A stretch of 63,022 nucleotides of DNA from Bradyrhizobium sp. WSM3983 (GCF_000473045.1 NZ_AXAY01000024.1:62310-125331); one strand, 5' to 3'. Positions 26,137-35,735 are shown, counted from the first letter of the stretch. A program made the numbers and translations. Notes: generated from the letters alone by a model not told the origin.

Positions 26137-27336
26137 TCAGGCCACGCTGACGCGGACGGTTTCGACGACGTTGCGCAAATAACCCGCCGGGTTCCAGCGC
26201 GGTGTCTCCGGCTGCGTCTCGCCGGAATTGCTGGTAGCGCGCACCTTGAGCTCGACCTGGCCCGCAGCAAGCTTCACCGGCAGCTTCCATTCGCGGAATG
26301 AGTAGTTGCCGAGATCCTTGCCGAGCTTCGCGGCGGTCCAGGTCTTGCCGCCATCGGTGGAGACCGAGACGTCCTTGATGCCCTTGCCGCCGTCGAAGGC
26401 GATGCCGCGCAGCATCGTGCGTCCGGCCTTCAGCTTGGCGCCATCAGTCACGTTGGTGATGAAGGAGCGGATGGTGAAGCGGTTGATCGGGATCGTCGCC
26501 TTCGGCACGGTGCCGGGCTCGATCGAATTGTCCGGCGTGTCCGGGATCCGATAGGCCGACTTCATCCAGAAGCCGTCATAGACAGTGTCGACGACGGTGA
26601 TCTCATTGAGGTGCTTGACCCAGTAGGTGCCGTAAAAGCCGGGCACGACAAGGCGCAGCGGGAAGCCGTTGAGGAACGGCAAATCGTCGCCGTTCATGCC
26701 GTAGGCCAGCATCACCTCGCCGTCGGCGGCGTGAGCGAGATCGAGCGCCTTGACGAAATCGGGCGTCTTGTCGCTGACCGGCCCGTCCATGCCATTGAAC
26801 GTGACCTGCCTGGCGCCGGCCTGCACGCCCGCCATCTCCAGCACCGCCTTCAGCGGCACGCCGCGCCAGCGCGCATTGCCCATCGCGCCATTGGCGAGTT
26901 GGCCGCCGGCGACGCGCGGCTCGACGAGGCCGCGGCTGTTGCCGGAGCACTGGTTGACGGCGACGATCTCGGTCGCCTTCATCTTGCGGATGTCCTTCAG
27001 CGACAGTTTGAGCGGCTTGTCGACCTTGCCCTTGACCTCGAGCGTGAACTTGTCGGGGTCGAGATCGTAGGGGAGGTCGGCTAGGTGATAGCGCACGAAG
27101 AATGCGTTGTTCGGCGTGATCGGGCCGTCGTTGAACACCGCGAACGGCGTCTCGAGCTGCGGCGGCCGGCTGGTGAGCCCGATCATCGGCCGCTTCTGCG
27201 GATATCTCACCAGCGGCCGCTCGCCATTGGCGAAGGGCAGCGTAACGGTATCGAGTGCCAGTGCTTTGGTTGAATTCAGTGTGGTCGCAAAGGCGGCAAG
27301 GCCCGCTCCTTTGAGCAGGTCGCGTCGATCGAACAT
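26137..27336 (-). CDS. sorA: Molybdenum sulfite dehydrogenase catalytic subunit (SorA-like)
   Basis: 399 residues from ATG 27336, preceded by GGAGGAG. N-terminal twin-arginine signal (MFDRRDLLKGAGLAAFATTL). Oxidoreductase molybdopterin domain (about 60-270) with the Mo-ligating Cys130 in AVNQCSGNSRG, and a C-terminal Mo-co dimerisation domain (about 285-395). With the cytochrome gene downstream it forms a SorAB-type periplasmic sulfite dehydrogenase that oxidises sulfite to sulfate. Other members of this family act on sulfoxides, so the substrate is likely rather than proven. Confidence 0.9.
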   Translation of the reverse strand: MFDRRDLLKGAGLAAFATTLNSTKALALDTVTLPFANGERPLVRYPQKRPMIGLTSRPPQLETPFAVFNDGPITPNNAFFVRYHLADLPYDLDPDKFTLEVKGKVDKPLKLSLKDIRKMKATEIVAVNQCSGNSRGLVEPRVAGGQLANGAMGNARWRGVPLKAVLEMAGVQAGARQVTFNGMDGPVSDKTPDFVKALDLAHAADGEVMLAYGMNGDDLPFLNGFPLRLVVPGFYGTYWVKHLNEITVVDTVYDGFWMKSAYRIPDTPDNSIEPGTVPKATIPINRFTIRSFITNVTDGAKLKAGRTMLRGIAFDGGKGIKDVSVSTDGGKTWTAAKLGKDLGNYSFREWKLPVKLAAGQVELKVRATSNSGETQPETPRWNPAGYLRNVVETVRVSVA

Positions 27337-27480
27337 GTCGTCTCCTCCCGGAGCTTTCCGTTGGCTCGCGGTCATCACCGCGATCTCGCGCTCATCTGTC
27401 GCAACGACTCACGTGAAGTCAATTCGTGCTTTCGCAGCAAGCCCATGCCATTGCGCTGCAGCAACGCGGTGTTGGTGCTG

Positions 27481-27603
27481 CACCTCTCCCGCTTGCGGGA
27501 GAGGTCGCGCCGAAGGCGCGGGTGAGGGCTCTCGCCTCTTGGGGATTGTCCCGTTGCCGAGACACCCTCTCCCCGACCCTCTCCCGCAAGCGGGAGAGGG
27601 AGC
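27481..27603. repeat. REP family A copy
   Basis: Arms CCTCTCCCGCTTGCGGGAGA and CTCTCCCGCAAGCGGGAGAG with the GGTGAGGG core and GGGGATTGTCCCG segment shared with the copy at 44589-44707. Lies upstream of sorA and just after the cyclase stop. Confidence 0.9.
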
Positions 27604-27617
27604 ACACCTCCAGCGCC

Positions 27618-29354
27618 TTACGCCGCGACGCGCTCGCCGCCGGCGATGAGGGCGGACAATGTCCTGGTGTCGGTGATGACGCGCACCACCATCGGCTCGT
27701 CGCGGCCGCGGATCGCGACCTCCTGCTTCGGCAGCGCATCGTCGTGAAGGCCGGCGGCGCGGCGGACCTCTTCCGAGACGATCGCCTCGCAGGCCAGCGT
27801 CTTGGTCATGTCCTGGAGACGGGCTGCGACGTTCACGGCGTCGCCGAGCGCGGTGAAGACGATGTGGTCGCGGTAGCCGATGTCGCCGATGATGACCTCG
27901 CCGCCGTGGACGCCGATGCCGAAGCGGATCGGCTGGCGCAGATCGTGGCTCAGCAGTTCGTTGAGCTCGTCCACATGGGTCGCGATGCCGGCTACCGCCT
28001 TCAGCGCCTGCCGGCAGGCTTCTTGCGGATCGCTGGTGAGGCCGAACAGCGCCAGCATGCCGTCGCCGACGAACTGGTTCGGCTGGCCGCCATTCTCGAT
28101 CACGGCCTGCGACACCGCGCCGAGGAAGCGATTGACGATGAAGACGGTGTCGAACGGCAGCCGCTTCTCGGCCAACTGCGTCGAGCCGCGCATGTCCACG
28201 AACAGGCTGACGAGATAGCGCTCCTGCCCGATTCGCGCAGGCGAGGACGCATGCGCGTTGGCCGACAGCATCTGCGGCATGAACAGCTGGAAGAAGGAGA
28301 GATCGGAGTTCGGCCGCAGCTGGCAGGCAAGCCGGATCGAGGGATCGGCGGTGCCAACGCGGGCCAGCACGAAGGCCTCGCGCTGCGACGGCTCGGGCAA
28401 GGTGCCGTGGTCGCCGATGATGCGGATGCGGCAGGTCGAGCAGCGGGCGCGGCCGCCGCAGACGCTGGCATGCGGCACATTGTGGCGCAGGCTCGCTTCC
28501 AGCACCGAGAGACCCTTGGGCACGCGCACTGTTTTGCCGTTGCCGTAGGACAGCGCGATCATGCCGCCGCGCCGCTCGCGCCAGCCGCGCACGCCGCGCC
28601 CGAGCAGAACCAGGCCGAGCAGGCCGATATAGCTGATGGTGAGGGCGCCGGTGATGCGATCGAGCGTATCGGCCTCTGCGACCGTGCCGACCTGGCGCTG
28701 CGTGAAATTATGCGTGCGCCACTCGCCGTCCTCGCTCTCGGCGGCGACGCTGCGGCCGCCCTGGTAGATGCCGAGCAGCGCCAGCGTCGGGATCAGCACC
28801 GCGGCCGCCAGCAGGTACGGCGCCGCGCGGATGAAGAACGGTTTGAGCCGGAGCCAGAAATAGATCCCGATGCAGCCGTGCACCCAGGCGACGATGAGAA
28901 GGATCGTCATGGTCCAGAGCCGATTGGGCGCGGCGACAAAGAACAGATAGAGCTCCTGCGGGTAGAGCTTCTCATGCCCGTACAGCGTCTGCCCGACCCG
29001 CACGCCGATCACGTGCGCCAAGACCAGCGCCGGGATGCTCAGCCCCAGTACCAGCTGCAGCGGCTCGATCGCCTTCCAGCGGAATTGGCGGCGCTGGTAC
29101 AGCGCATAGACGCCGAGACCCATATGGGTGAGGGCCGCGCCATAGAACACGATCGCGACGGGAAGGAACTGCCAGAACGACGTGTGGTAGTAGACCCCGA
29201 TCTGCATGGCATCGACGGAGATATTGCCGAGCGCGTGGTTGAGGAAATGGCTCACCACGTAAGAGAACAGGATGACGCCGCAGACCAGCCGCACCTGCCG
29301 CGCGCTGGTCGAGCGGACGAGTTCGGGCAATCGTGAAAGGGCGGTGGCGGCCAT
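27618..29354 (-). CDS. Adenylate/guanylate cyclase with membrane and [2Fe-2S] ferredoxin domains
   Basis: 578 residues. The N-terminal half (about 20-255) has six hydrophobic segments with His at 36, 40, 57, 77, 114, 127 and 159, like di-heme cytochrome b folds. An adrenodoxin-type [2Fe-2S] domain follows (about 264-355): C299, C305, C308 and C344. The C-terminal class III cyclase domain (about 378-540) has metal Asp387 (FVDMRGST) and Asp431 (VGDGMLALF) and the GDAVNVAARL motif (N508, R512). The layout suggests cAMP output controlled by the redox state of heme or Fe-S. Such fusions are known in alphaproteobacteria. Single gene. Confidence 0.93.
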   Translation of the reverse strand: MAATALSRLPELVRSTSARQVRLVCGVILFSYVVSHFLNHALGNISVDAMQIGVYYHTSFWQFLPVAIVFYGAALTHMGLGVYALYQRRQFRWKAIEPLQLVLGLSIPALVLAHVIGVRVGQTLYGHEKLYPQELYLFFVAAPNRLWTMTILLIVAWVHGCIGIYFWLRLKPFFIRAAPYLLAAAVLIPTLALLGIYQGGRSVAAESEDGEWRTHNFTQRQVGTVAEADTLDRITGALTISYIGLLGLVLLGRGVRGWRERRGGMIALSYGNGKTVRVPKGLSVLEASLRHNVPHASVCGGRARCSTCRIRIIGDHGTLPEPSQREAFVLARVGTADPSIRLACQLRPNSDLSFFQLFMPQMLSANAHASSPARIGQERYLVSLFVDMRGSTQLAEKRLPFDTVFIVNRFLGAVSQAVIENGGQPNQFVGDGMLALFGLTSDPQEACRQALKAVAGIATHVDELNELLSHDLRQPIRFGIGVHGGEVIIGDIGYRDHIVFTALGDAVNVAARLQDMTKTLACEAIVSEEVRRAAGLHDDALPKQEVAIRGRDEPMVVRVITDTRTLSALIAGGERVAA

Positions 29355-29464
29355 GATCCGTTGTACCAGTTCATTGAGGAGAACAGCCAGTACAGAGTTA
29401 AATTCCGCGGGTGGGCGGTCTGCGGGATCACATAAGCGGCAAGGTTACGTAATCGTATGTACCG

Positions 29465-29549
29465 CAGGTGGGCAAAGGCGCACTTGCGCCGTGCCCACCA
29501 TTCCGGCGCATCGTGGGGCGGTGGGCACGCTTCGCTTTGCCCACCCTAC
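29465..29549. repeat. REP family D copy
   Basis: CAGGTGGGCAAAGGCGCACT and GTGCCCACC on the left pair with GGTGGGCAC and GCTTTGCCCACCCTAC on the right. It lies in the shared upstream region of the cyclase and the glycosyltransferase. Confidence 0.85.
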
Positions 29550-29628
29550 GGTTCTGTCCGGCGCGGCAGACGTGGACGGCAACATCCCCACATTGACTCC
29601 CCCTCCCAACTCAGGGAAAAGCGCGGCC

Positions 29629-31353
29629 GTGACGATCGCTCCCGACATCACCGTGAAGCCCAACGGCGCGTCGCGCCGGCCGCTCGTCGTGGCCGCGCTG
29701 GTGATCGCGGCGATGACGGCGCTGCGCATCGTCTATGCCTCCGCGATCGAGCTGCGCACCGACGAGGCCTATTACTGGACCTGGTCGAAAGAGGCGGCGT
29801 TGAGCTTCCTCGATCATCCGCCCGGCGTCGCCTGGCTGATCCGCTTCGGCACCGCGATGTTCGGCGACACCGTGCTCGGTGTCCGCTTCGGCGGCATCAT
29901 CGCGATGCTGGTGACGCAGTGCCTGCTCGCCGACATCGTCCGCCGCCTCACCCATGATGTGCGCGCGATCGTGGTTGCGGTTCTGATGCCGGAGGCCGCG
30001 CTCTATTACGGCCTGCTGATGGCCAAGGTCGCGCCCGACGTCGCCATGATCCCGTTTGCAGTGGCGATGGTGTGGTCGCTGGTGCGGCTTGCGCAGAGCG
30101 GGGATCGACGCTGGTGGCTCGCGGCCGGGCTGTTCGCGGGCCTGTCGCTGCTGTCGAAATTCACCGCGATCATGTTCGCGCCCGCGGTCGCTGCGTTCCT
30201 GCTGGTGCCGGATTGGCGCTGGCGCTGGCTGCGCAGCCCCTATCCTTATCTCGCGGCGCTGATCGCGATCGCGGTGTTCTCGCCGGTGCTGATCTGGAAC
30301 GCACAGCATGACTGGGCCTCGTTCCGTTTCCAGGGCGTGCGCGCGACCACCAATTACGGCATCTCGCTGCGCACCGTCGGCGACTATGTCGGCCTGCAAT
30401 TCGGCCTCGTCGGTTTCGTCATGGTGCCGGTGGTGTTCTTGGGGTTGGTGATGACGGCGTGGCGCGGCTATCGCCGGCGCGAGCCGGTTGCGATCCTGTT
30501 GTCGACGGCGGCGCTGGTGCCGTTCGTCTATTTCTTCTTCAAGTCACTGACGCTCAGGGTCGGCGACACCTGGCCGATGTTCATGTGGCCGATAGGCTTT
30601 GCCGCCGCGGCGATCAATCTCGCGATGATGCCTCGGGTGGGGTGTTCGGCGCGGATGATCCGGTCGAGCATGTTCTGGGCGAACACGGCGCTGGTCTCGG
30701 GGATCGCCTTCGTCGTGATCGTGTTCCTCTATTACGTCGCGGCGCCCTGGAATTTCCTCGGCAAGATGGATCCGATCGGCGCCGAGGCCGGCTACGAGCA
30801 GGTCGTGGCGCGCGCGCAGGCCGCGCTGGACGAGACCGGCGCGACCTGGATCGCGACCACGGATTACCGCACCTACGCCATGATGCGCTGGCTGTTCCGC
30901 GGCCGCGTGCCGGTGATCGAAATCAACGAGCGCGGCCGCTTCCAGGGTTTTCGCGATCCCGGCATGGACCGGATCAGGGGGCAGGCGGGAATTTATATCG
31001 GCCGCCAGCCCGACGATCATTCGCCCCTGTGGGACTCGATCCCCGCGAAGCGCGAGCCATTGGGACAGGTCGAACGCCGCTGGCGCGGTGTCCTGATCGA
31101 CACCTACACAATCGACAAGCTCACCGGATGGACCCCGGAGCTTTCTCCGCCAAAGGACTCGCCGCTATTCCCGTGGCGCGTGCTGGCGGGGGAGATCAGC
31201 ACGAGACCCGCGCTTGCTTACCCTCCCCTGGAGGGGGAGGGTCGATCGCGCGTAGCGCGAGCGGGGTGGGGTGATCTCTCCACGCGGGCAGTGTGCGAAG
31301 TGGAGAGACTGTCACCCCACCCCGCTACGCATTTCGCTTCGCTGCATGCGTAG
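29629..31353 (+). CDS. ArnT-like membrane glycosyltransferase (GT39 family)
   Basis: 574 residues from GTG 29629, about 11 bases after AGGGA. The upstream part of the frame is repeat and not coding. It has roughly ten or more membrane segments and the catalytic acidic motif in the first periplasmic loop, ELRTDEAYYWTWSKE (about 40-54), with DHPPGVAWL shortly after. The family transfers sugars from lipid-linked donors to lipid or protein in the periplasm; the acceptor is unknown. Roughly the last 45 residues are encoded by the long hairpin repeat at 31217-31381, so the original C-terminus has probably been replaced. Confidence 0.87.
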   Translation: MTIAPDITVKPNGASRRPLVVAALVIAAMTALRIVYASAIELRTDEAYYWTWSKEAALSFLDHPPGVAWLIRFGTAMFGDTVLGVRFGGIIAMLVTQCLLADIVRRLTHDVRAIVVAVLMPEAALYYGLLMAKVAPDVAMIPFAVAMVWSLVRLAQSGDRRWWLAAGLFAGLSLLSKFTAIMFAPAVAAFLLVPDWRWRWLRSPYPYLAALIAIAVFSPVLIWNAQHDWASFRFQGVRATTNYGISLRTVGDYVGLQFGLVGFVMVPVVFLGLVMTAWRGYRRREPVAILLSTAALVPFVYFFFKSLTLRVGDTWPMFMWPIGFAAAAINLAMMPRVGCSARMIRSSMFWANTALVSGIAFVVIVFLYYVAAPWNFLGKMDPIGAEAGYEQVVARAQAALDETGATWIATTDYRTYAMMRWLFRGRVPVIEINERGRFQGFRDPGMDRIRGQAGIYIGRQPDDHSPLWDSIPAKREPLGQVERRWRGVLIDTYTIDKLTGWTPELSPPKDSPLFPWRVLAGEISTRPALAYPPLEGEGRSRVARAGWGDLSTRAVCEVERLSPHPATHFASLHA

Positions 31354-31381
31354 CGACCCTCCCCCTCCAGGGGAGGGTAAG
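31217..31381. repeat. Long hairpin repeat with perfect 28-base arms
   Basis: The arm at 31217-31244, starting CTTACCCTCCCCTGGAGGGG, is the exact reverse complement of 31354-31381. A nested pair GCGTAGCG...GGGGTGGGGTGA / TCACCCCACCCCGCTACGC lies inside. It resembles family A in logic but not in sequence. It overlaps the 3' end of the glycosyltransferase frame. Confidence 0.9.
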
Positions 31382-31395
31382 AAAGAGCGGCGCCG

Positions 31396-32424
31396 CTACT
31401 CCCCGTCCTCTTTCTTCCGCAGCAGATCTGTTGCGAGATCCGATAACTTCGGCGGCGGCAGGGCTGCGAACGGCAGCGGCCTTGTGACGTCGATCGCGGC
31501 GAGGCCCAGCCGCGCCGTCAATAGCCCGTTGAGCATGCCTTCACCCAGACGCTGCGACAGTTTTGCTGCAATCCCGTGCCCTAGCATCTGCTGCACCAGG
31601 CTGTCGCTCGCGGCGAGGCCGCCGGTGATGGCGAGATGGGCGATGACGTGACGGAGCAGGCGGATCATGCCGAGTGCGCCGGGCCGGCCGCCATAGAGCC
31701 GTGCGAGCTGCCGGATCAGGCGCAGCGAGGCCACGAACACGAACAGCACGTCGAACAGCGCGCGGGGCGACACCGCCGTCACGATCGAGACCCGCTGCGC
31801 GGCCGACGACACCAGCCGCCGTGCCTGCGCATCCAGCGGCGACATCAACTCGCGCTCGGCGAGCCGGATCATGTCGGCGCCGTCGATGATCTCGCCGGTA
31901 TGGGTCTCCAGCGCGGCACGGGCGCGTGCGAGCTGCGGGTTCTGATGTGCAATCGCGATCAGATCCTGCACGATGGCGCGGCTCTCCTTGCGATCATCGC
32001 TGGCGAGCACCTCGGCGGCACGCCGATGCAGTTTTTCGATCGTCGCAAGGCGTGCAAGCCCGAACGCCTCGCGCCCGATCACCACCGCGAGCGCAAGCGT
32101 GGTGACGAAGGCGAGCGCGAGCCCGACGAAGCCGAGGCTCTCGCTGCGCGCAAACAGATCCTCGATCAAGCGCACAACGCCGAGCCCGGTGCCGAGCAGT
32201 GTCAACCCGGCGACGCCGGACCAGAACACCGCGCCCCAAGGAAACCCGCGTCGCGCCGGAAGCGCGGTTTCGATCGGCACCGGCAATGTCGCCGGATCGG
32301 GCTCCGGCGTGATCTGGATGGCGGCACGGCTGAGCCGGCTCGTCTCGTCGGCTTCGGTCAGGACGACGCCGGGATCGTCCAGCCGGAACGTCGCCGGCCG
32401 CCGCGGCTGGGATCGGTCGTTCAT
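31396..32424 (-). CDS. YcjF-family membrane protein (TIGR01620/DUF697)
   Basis: 342 residues. Two membrane segments (about 80-102 and 105-127, GAVFWSGVAGLTLLGTGLGV and LALAFVTTLALAVVIG) precede a DUF697-like region (about 200-310, SIVTAVSPRALFDVLFVFVA, HVIAHLAITGGLAASDSL). Its start overlaps the stop of the upstream YcjX-like gene by 4 bases. The pair occurs together in many proteobacteria and is tied to the phage-shock locus in enterobacteria; its task here is not known. Confidence 0.9.
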   Translation of the reverse strand: MNDRSQPRRPATFRLDDPGVVLTEADETSRLSRAAIQITPEPDPATLPVPIETALPARRGFPWGAVFWSGVAGLTLLGTGLGVVRLIEDLFARSESLGFVGLALAFVTTLALAVVIGREAFGLARLATIEKLHRRAAEVLASDDRKESRAIVQDLIAIAHQNPQLARARAALETHTGEIIDGADMIRLAERELMSPLDAQARRLVSSAAQRVSIVTAVSPRALFDVLFVFVASLRLIRQLARLYGGRPGALGMIRLLRHVIAHLAITGGLAASDSLVQQMLGHGIAAKLSQRLGEGMLNGLLTARLGLAAIDVTRPLPFAALPPPKLSDLATDLLRKKEDGE

Positions 32425-33890
32425 GCGAGCTTGTCTCCGATCAGGAACTGCAAGGCACGGTCGAGGCGGATGTGAGGCAGCGTGGGCTCGTTCGCTTCCT
32501 CGCGCTCGAGCCTGGGCGGACGGAAGCGCAGGAAGCGGAAATCGCTCTTCTCGGCGGCCTGCGTGGAGAGGCCGCGGAACGCATCGGTGCCGTTGAATAG
32601 CGGCTCTGGATCCAGCGGCAGATCGCCCGGAAAGGTCGCGACTTCCGTGTTGCCGTCGAAGAATTCCCCGCCGGCGCTTTCGCCTGCGGCCGGCGTTCCC
32701 AGGATCGAGGGCAATTTGTCGCGGCCACGGGTGACCTGAGCTTCCCGGGTGGCGCGGACGGCGGCAAGTGCCACCACATCGATTTGCGCGCCGGTAATTT
32801 CCGCACGCGCGAGCGCCCGGGTCACCGCGCGGCGCAGCACGGCCTCGAGTCGATCGTGGCTGGAATGATGCAGATGATCTGCCTTCGTCGCCGCGAACAG
32901 GATGCGGTCGATGCGCGGCCGGAACAGGCTGGAGAGGATCGTGCTGCGGCCGATGTTAAAGCAGTCGAGAATGCCGGCCAGCGCGGCTTCGAGATCGTGC
33001 AGCGCTTCGGGTCCGGAGTTGAATGCGGAAAGCGCATCGGCGAGCACGATCTGGCGATCGAGCCGTGCAAAATGATCCCTGAAGAACGGCCGCACCACGA
33101 CGTCCTTGTAGGCCTCGTAGCGGCGCACCATCATCGCCCACAGCGATCCCTCCGCTGCTTGACTGCCGACGGGCACGTCGAGCGGGGCGAAAGTCAGCGC
33201 CGGCGTGTCGGCGAGACTGCCGGGCATCAGGAAACGGCCAGGCGGCAACAGGCTCATGGCAAACCGCTCGTCGCGGCAGGCGCGCAAATAGCTGGTGAAG
33301 AGCTTTGCGGCCGTCAGCGTCGCCTGTTCGTCCTCGCGCGCCTCGGGCTTGAGCGTTGCCAGATGCGCGTGCCAGTCCGCGGCCAGATGCGCGCGTGGTG
33401 CTTCGCGCGACAGCGCCAGGCTTTCCGCCGACCATTGCTCAAAACTCTTTTGCAGCAGTGGCAGGTCGAGCAGCCATTCGCCGGGATAGTCGACGATGTC
33501 GAGCGTCAAGGTGCGGTCGGCGCCGTTCGGGCGCTGGTAGTCGATGACGAGACGCAGCTCGCTGATGTCGACCGTCGAGCTCGGCCAGCGCCGCTCCTCG
33601 ATCAGCGCGTGCAGATGGCTTTCATAGGAGAAGCGCGGCACGGCATCGTCCGGCTGCGGCGCCAGATGCGCCCGCGCGATCCGGCCCGAGGCACAGGCTT
33701 CGAACACCGGAAACCGGCCGCCGCGCGTCAGCCCATGGATCAGCGCGGTGATGAATACGGTCTTACCGGCCCGCGACAGGCCGGTGACACCAAGCCGCAC
33801 CGTCGGATTGAAGAAATGCTCGCCATAGTCGATCAGCGCCCGGGCCGACAGGCGCGCCTCCTCGACCATATCCTGGAAACTGAATGCCAT
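32421..33890 (-). CDS. YcjX-family P-loop protein (DUF463)
   Basis: 489 residues from ATG 33890 (MAFSFQDMVEEARLSARALI). A P-loop near residues 35-45 (GLSRAGKTVFITALI) is followed by a DIVDYPGEWLLDLPLL segment that acts as the Walker-B-like motif. Predicted cytoplasmic GTP/ATP-binding protein. The open frame runs further upstream without homology. Coupled to the YcjF-like gene by a 4-base ATGA overlap. Confidence 0.92.
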   Translation of the reverse strand: MAFSFQDMVEEARLSARALIDYGEHFFNPTVRLGVTGLSRAGKTVFITALIHGLTRGGRFPVFEACASGRIARAHLAPQPDDAVPRFSYESHLHALIEERRWPSSTVDISELRLVIDYQRPNGADRTLTLDIVDYPGEWLLDLPLLQKSFEQWSAESLALSREAPRAHLAADWHAHLATLKPEAREDEQATLTAAKLFTSYLRACRDERFAMSLLPPGRFLMPGSLADTPALTFAPLDVPVGSQAAEGSLWAMMVRRYEAYKDVVVRPFFRDHFARLDRQIVLADALSAFNSGPEALHDLEAALAGILDCFNIGRSTILSSLFRPRIDRILFAATKADHLHHSSHDRLEAVLRRAVTRALARAEITGAQIDVVALAAVRATREAQVTRGRDKLPSILGTPAAGESAGGEFFDGNTEVATFPGDLPLDPEPLFNGTDAFRGLSTQAAEKSDFRFLRFRPPRLEREEANEPTLPHIRLDRALQFLIGDKLA

Positions 33891-34076
33891 ATGAACGCGG
33901 GGATCTCGGCGGGGGGCAAATACGCAAAATGGACTAGTCACAAAAGTGGCAACTGCCTGACGAAAATCAAGCTTCATACTTCCACCGCCTTTGTCGGCAA
34001 ATCAACCGATTGAACGACGCGCCGGTCCCGAAACACCCATACAAGAGGGCATTGCCTCACCTCGTGGATTGCCATC

Positions 34077-34769
34077 ATGGTCTTCAGATTGAAACAACTT
34101 GCGTTCACCTCCGTCCACGCCGCAGCCGATGCGGTCCGCTGGAACTATGATCGCGCCGAGCTGATCGCCGACGGCATCATCCACGCGATCGGTGTGCTCT
34201 CCGGCATCATCGCCGCGACCGTGCTGGTGGTGCTTGCGGTTGTCTATGCCGATGCAACCAACATCGTCGGCGTCTCGATCTATGTCGCCGGGCTGCTGTC
34301 GATGCTGGTGCTGTCGGCAACCTATAATCTCTGGCCGATCTCGCCGGTCAAATGGCTGCTGCGGCGGTTCGATCATTCCGCGATCTACCTTTTGATAGCG
34401 GCGACCTATACGCCGTTCATCCTGGAGGTGAAGGACAGCGTGTTTGCGCTGGCACTGCTTGTCTGCGTCTGGTGCGTGGCGATCCTCGGCATCGTGCTGA
34501 AGCTTCGCTATCCGGGCCGGTTCGATCGCGTCGCCGTCGGCATCTATCTCGCGATGGGCTGGAGCGGCGTGATGCTCTACGGACCCGTGGTCAGGGCGCT
34601 GCCCGCGCTGGTGCTGGGCTTCATCCTTGCGGGCGGCATGCTCTACAGCTTTGGCGTGGTCTTCCACGCCTGGCGGCGGCTGCGCTTCCAGAACGCGATC
34701 TGGCACGGCTTTGTCTTGGCCGGCGCGGCATGCCATTATACTGCGGTGCTCGACCTCGTGTTGAGCTGA
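34077..34769 (+). CDS. Hemolysin III / TrhA-family membrane protein
   Basis: 230 residues with seven hydrophobic segments. Family marks are the N-terminal ELIADGIIHAIGVLSG (E and H), the SATYNLWP segment, FDHSAIYLLIAATYTPF, and the C-terminal FHAWRRL...IWHGFVLAGAACHYTAV. These His/Asp/Ser residues form the probable zinc site shared with PAQR receptors. Often annotated as a hemolysin, but in E. coli the homologue is connected to membrane-energy homeostasis. Single gene. Confidence 0.92.
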   Translation: MVFRLKQLAFTSVHAAADAVRWNYDRAELIADGIIHAIGVLSGIIAATVLVVLAVVYADATNIVGVSIYVAGLLSMLVLSATYNLWPISPVKWLLRRFDHSAIYLLIAATYTPFILEVKDSVFALALLVCVWCVAILGIVLKLRYPGRFDRVAVGIYLAMGWSGVMLYGPVVRALPALVLGFILAGGMLYSFGVVFHAWRRLRFQNAIWHGFVLAGAACHYTAVLDLVLS

Positions 34770-34824
34770 GCTGGTTCCGCGAAGCGGCATAAGCGGCGCG
34801 GCAAAAGACAAGAGGAGACGTCGC

Positions 34825-35619
34825 ATGCAGGTGACCGGCAAGGTCGTGGTCGTCACGGGCGGCGCTAACGGCATCGGCAAGGCGCTGTGCGAGGCTTTTC
34901 ACAAGGCGGGTGCGGCCAAGGTCGTGGTCGCGGACATGGACGCTGCGAACGCGCGTGCCGTTGCCGCCATGGTCGATGGCGCAGCCTTCAAATGCGACGT
35001 CGCGCAGGAAAAAGACGTTTCGCACGTCATCGAGGAGACCGAGCGGCAGTTCGGTCCCATCGCGTTGTTCTGCTCCAACGCAGGCATCGGCGGCGGCTTC
35101 GATCCAATGTCGGTCAATGCCGGCGGCGCCTCCGATGAACCCTGGCAGCGCAGCTGGGCGATCCACGTCATGGCGCATGTCTACGCGGCGCGGCATCTCA
35201 TCCCCCGCATGAAGGCGCGCGGCGGCGGCTATTTCCTCAACACCATCTCGGCCGCGGGTCTGCTGTCGCAGGTCGGCAGCCCGGCCTATTCCACCACCAA
35301 GCACGCCGCGGTCGGCTTTGCCGAAAATCTCGCGATCTCGCACAAGGCTGACAATATCAGGGTCTCGATCCTCTGCCCGCAGGGCGTCGACACCAACATG
35401 CTGCGCTCGATCCCCAAGGGCCCGCAATCCGGCGACGGCGACCTCACGCCCGAACAGGTCGCGAAAGACGTGCTCGCCGGCCTCGAGCAGGAGACGTTTT
35501 TGATCCTGCCGCACCCCCAGGTGCTCGGCTACATGCGCAAGAAGACCGAGAATTACGACCGCTGGATCGGCGGCATGGCCAAGATCCAGGCGAAGATGCG
35601 GGAGGAGTTCGGGAAGTAG
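34825..35619 (+). CDS. Short-chain dehydrogenase/reductase
   Basis: 264 residues, ATG after GAGGAG. Rossmann NAD(P) motif TGGANGIGKA (11-20), NAG loop CSNAGIG, catalytic Ser in TISAAGLLSQVGSPAYSTTK-type context and YSTTK (Tyr/Lys pair). The C-terminal ~40 residues (MRKKTENYDRWIGGMAKIQ) form a family-specific tail. Substrate unknown. Stands alone. Confidence 0.92.
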   Translation: MQVTGKVVVVTGGANGIGKALCEAFHKAGAAKVVVADMDAANARAVAAMVDGAAFKCDVAQEKDVSHVIEETERQFGPIALFCSNAGIGGGFDPMSVNAGGASDEPWQRSWAIHVMAHVYAARHLIPRMKARGGGYFLNTISAAGLLSQVGSPAYSTTKHAAVGFAENLAISHKADNIRVSILCPQGVDTNMLRSIPKGPQSGDGDLTPEQVAKDVLAGLEQETFLILPHPQVLGYMRKKTENYDRWIGGMAKIQAKMREEFGK

Positions 35620-35626
35620 GCGACAC

Positions 35627-35735
35627 TGTCATGCCCCGCGAAGGCGGGGCATCCAGTACGCCGCGGCCTGTCGGTTCAATCACGACCGCCTCGGAGTACT
35701 GGGCGGTTTCGCCCGGTCAAGCCGGGCGATGACAC
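35627..35735. repeat. REP family E copy
   Basis: Left hairpin TGCCCCGCGAAGGCGGGGCA, inner arms ATCCAGTACGCCGCGG and GAGTACTGGGC, right hairpin GCCCGGTCAAGCCGGGC. It lies between the SDR gene and the converging MarR gene. Confidence 0.85.

Noticed and set aside
27426..29336. 636-codon plus-strand frame
   Set aside because: Antisense shadow of the ferredoxin-cyclase, and its start lies in a repeat.
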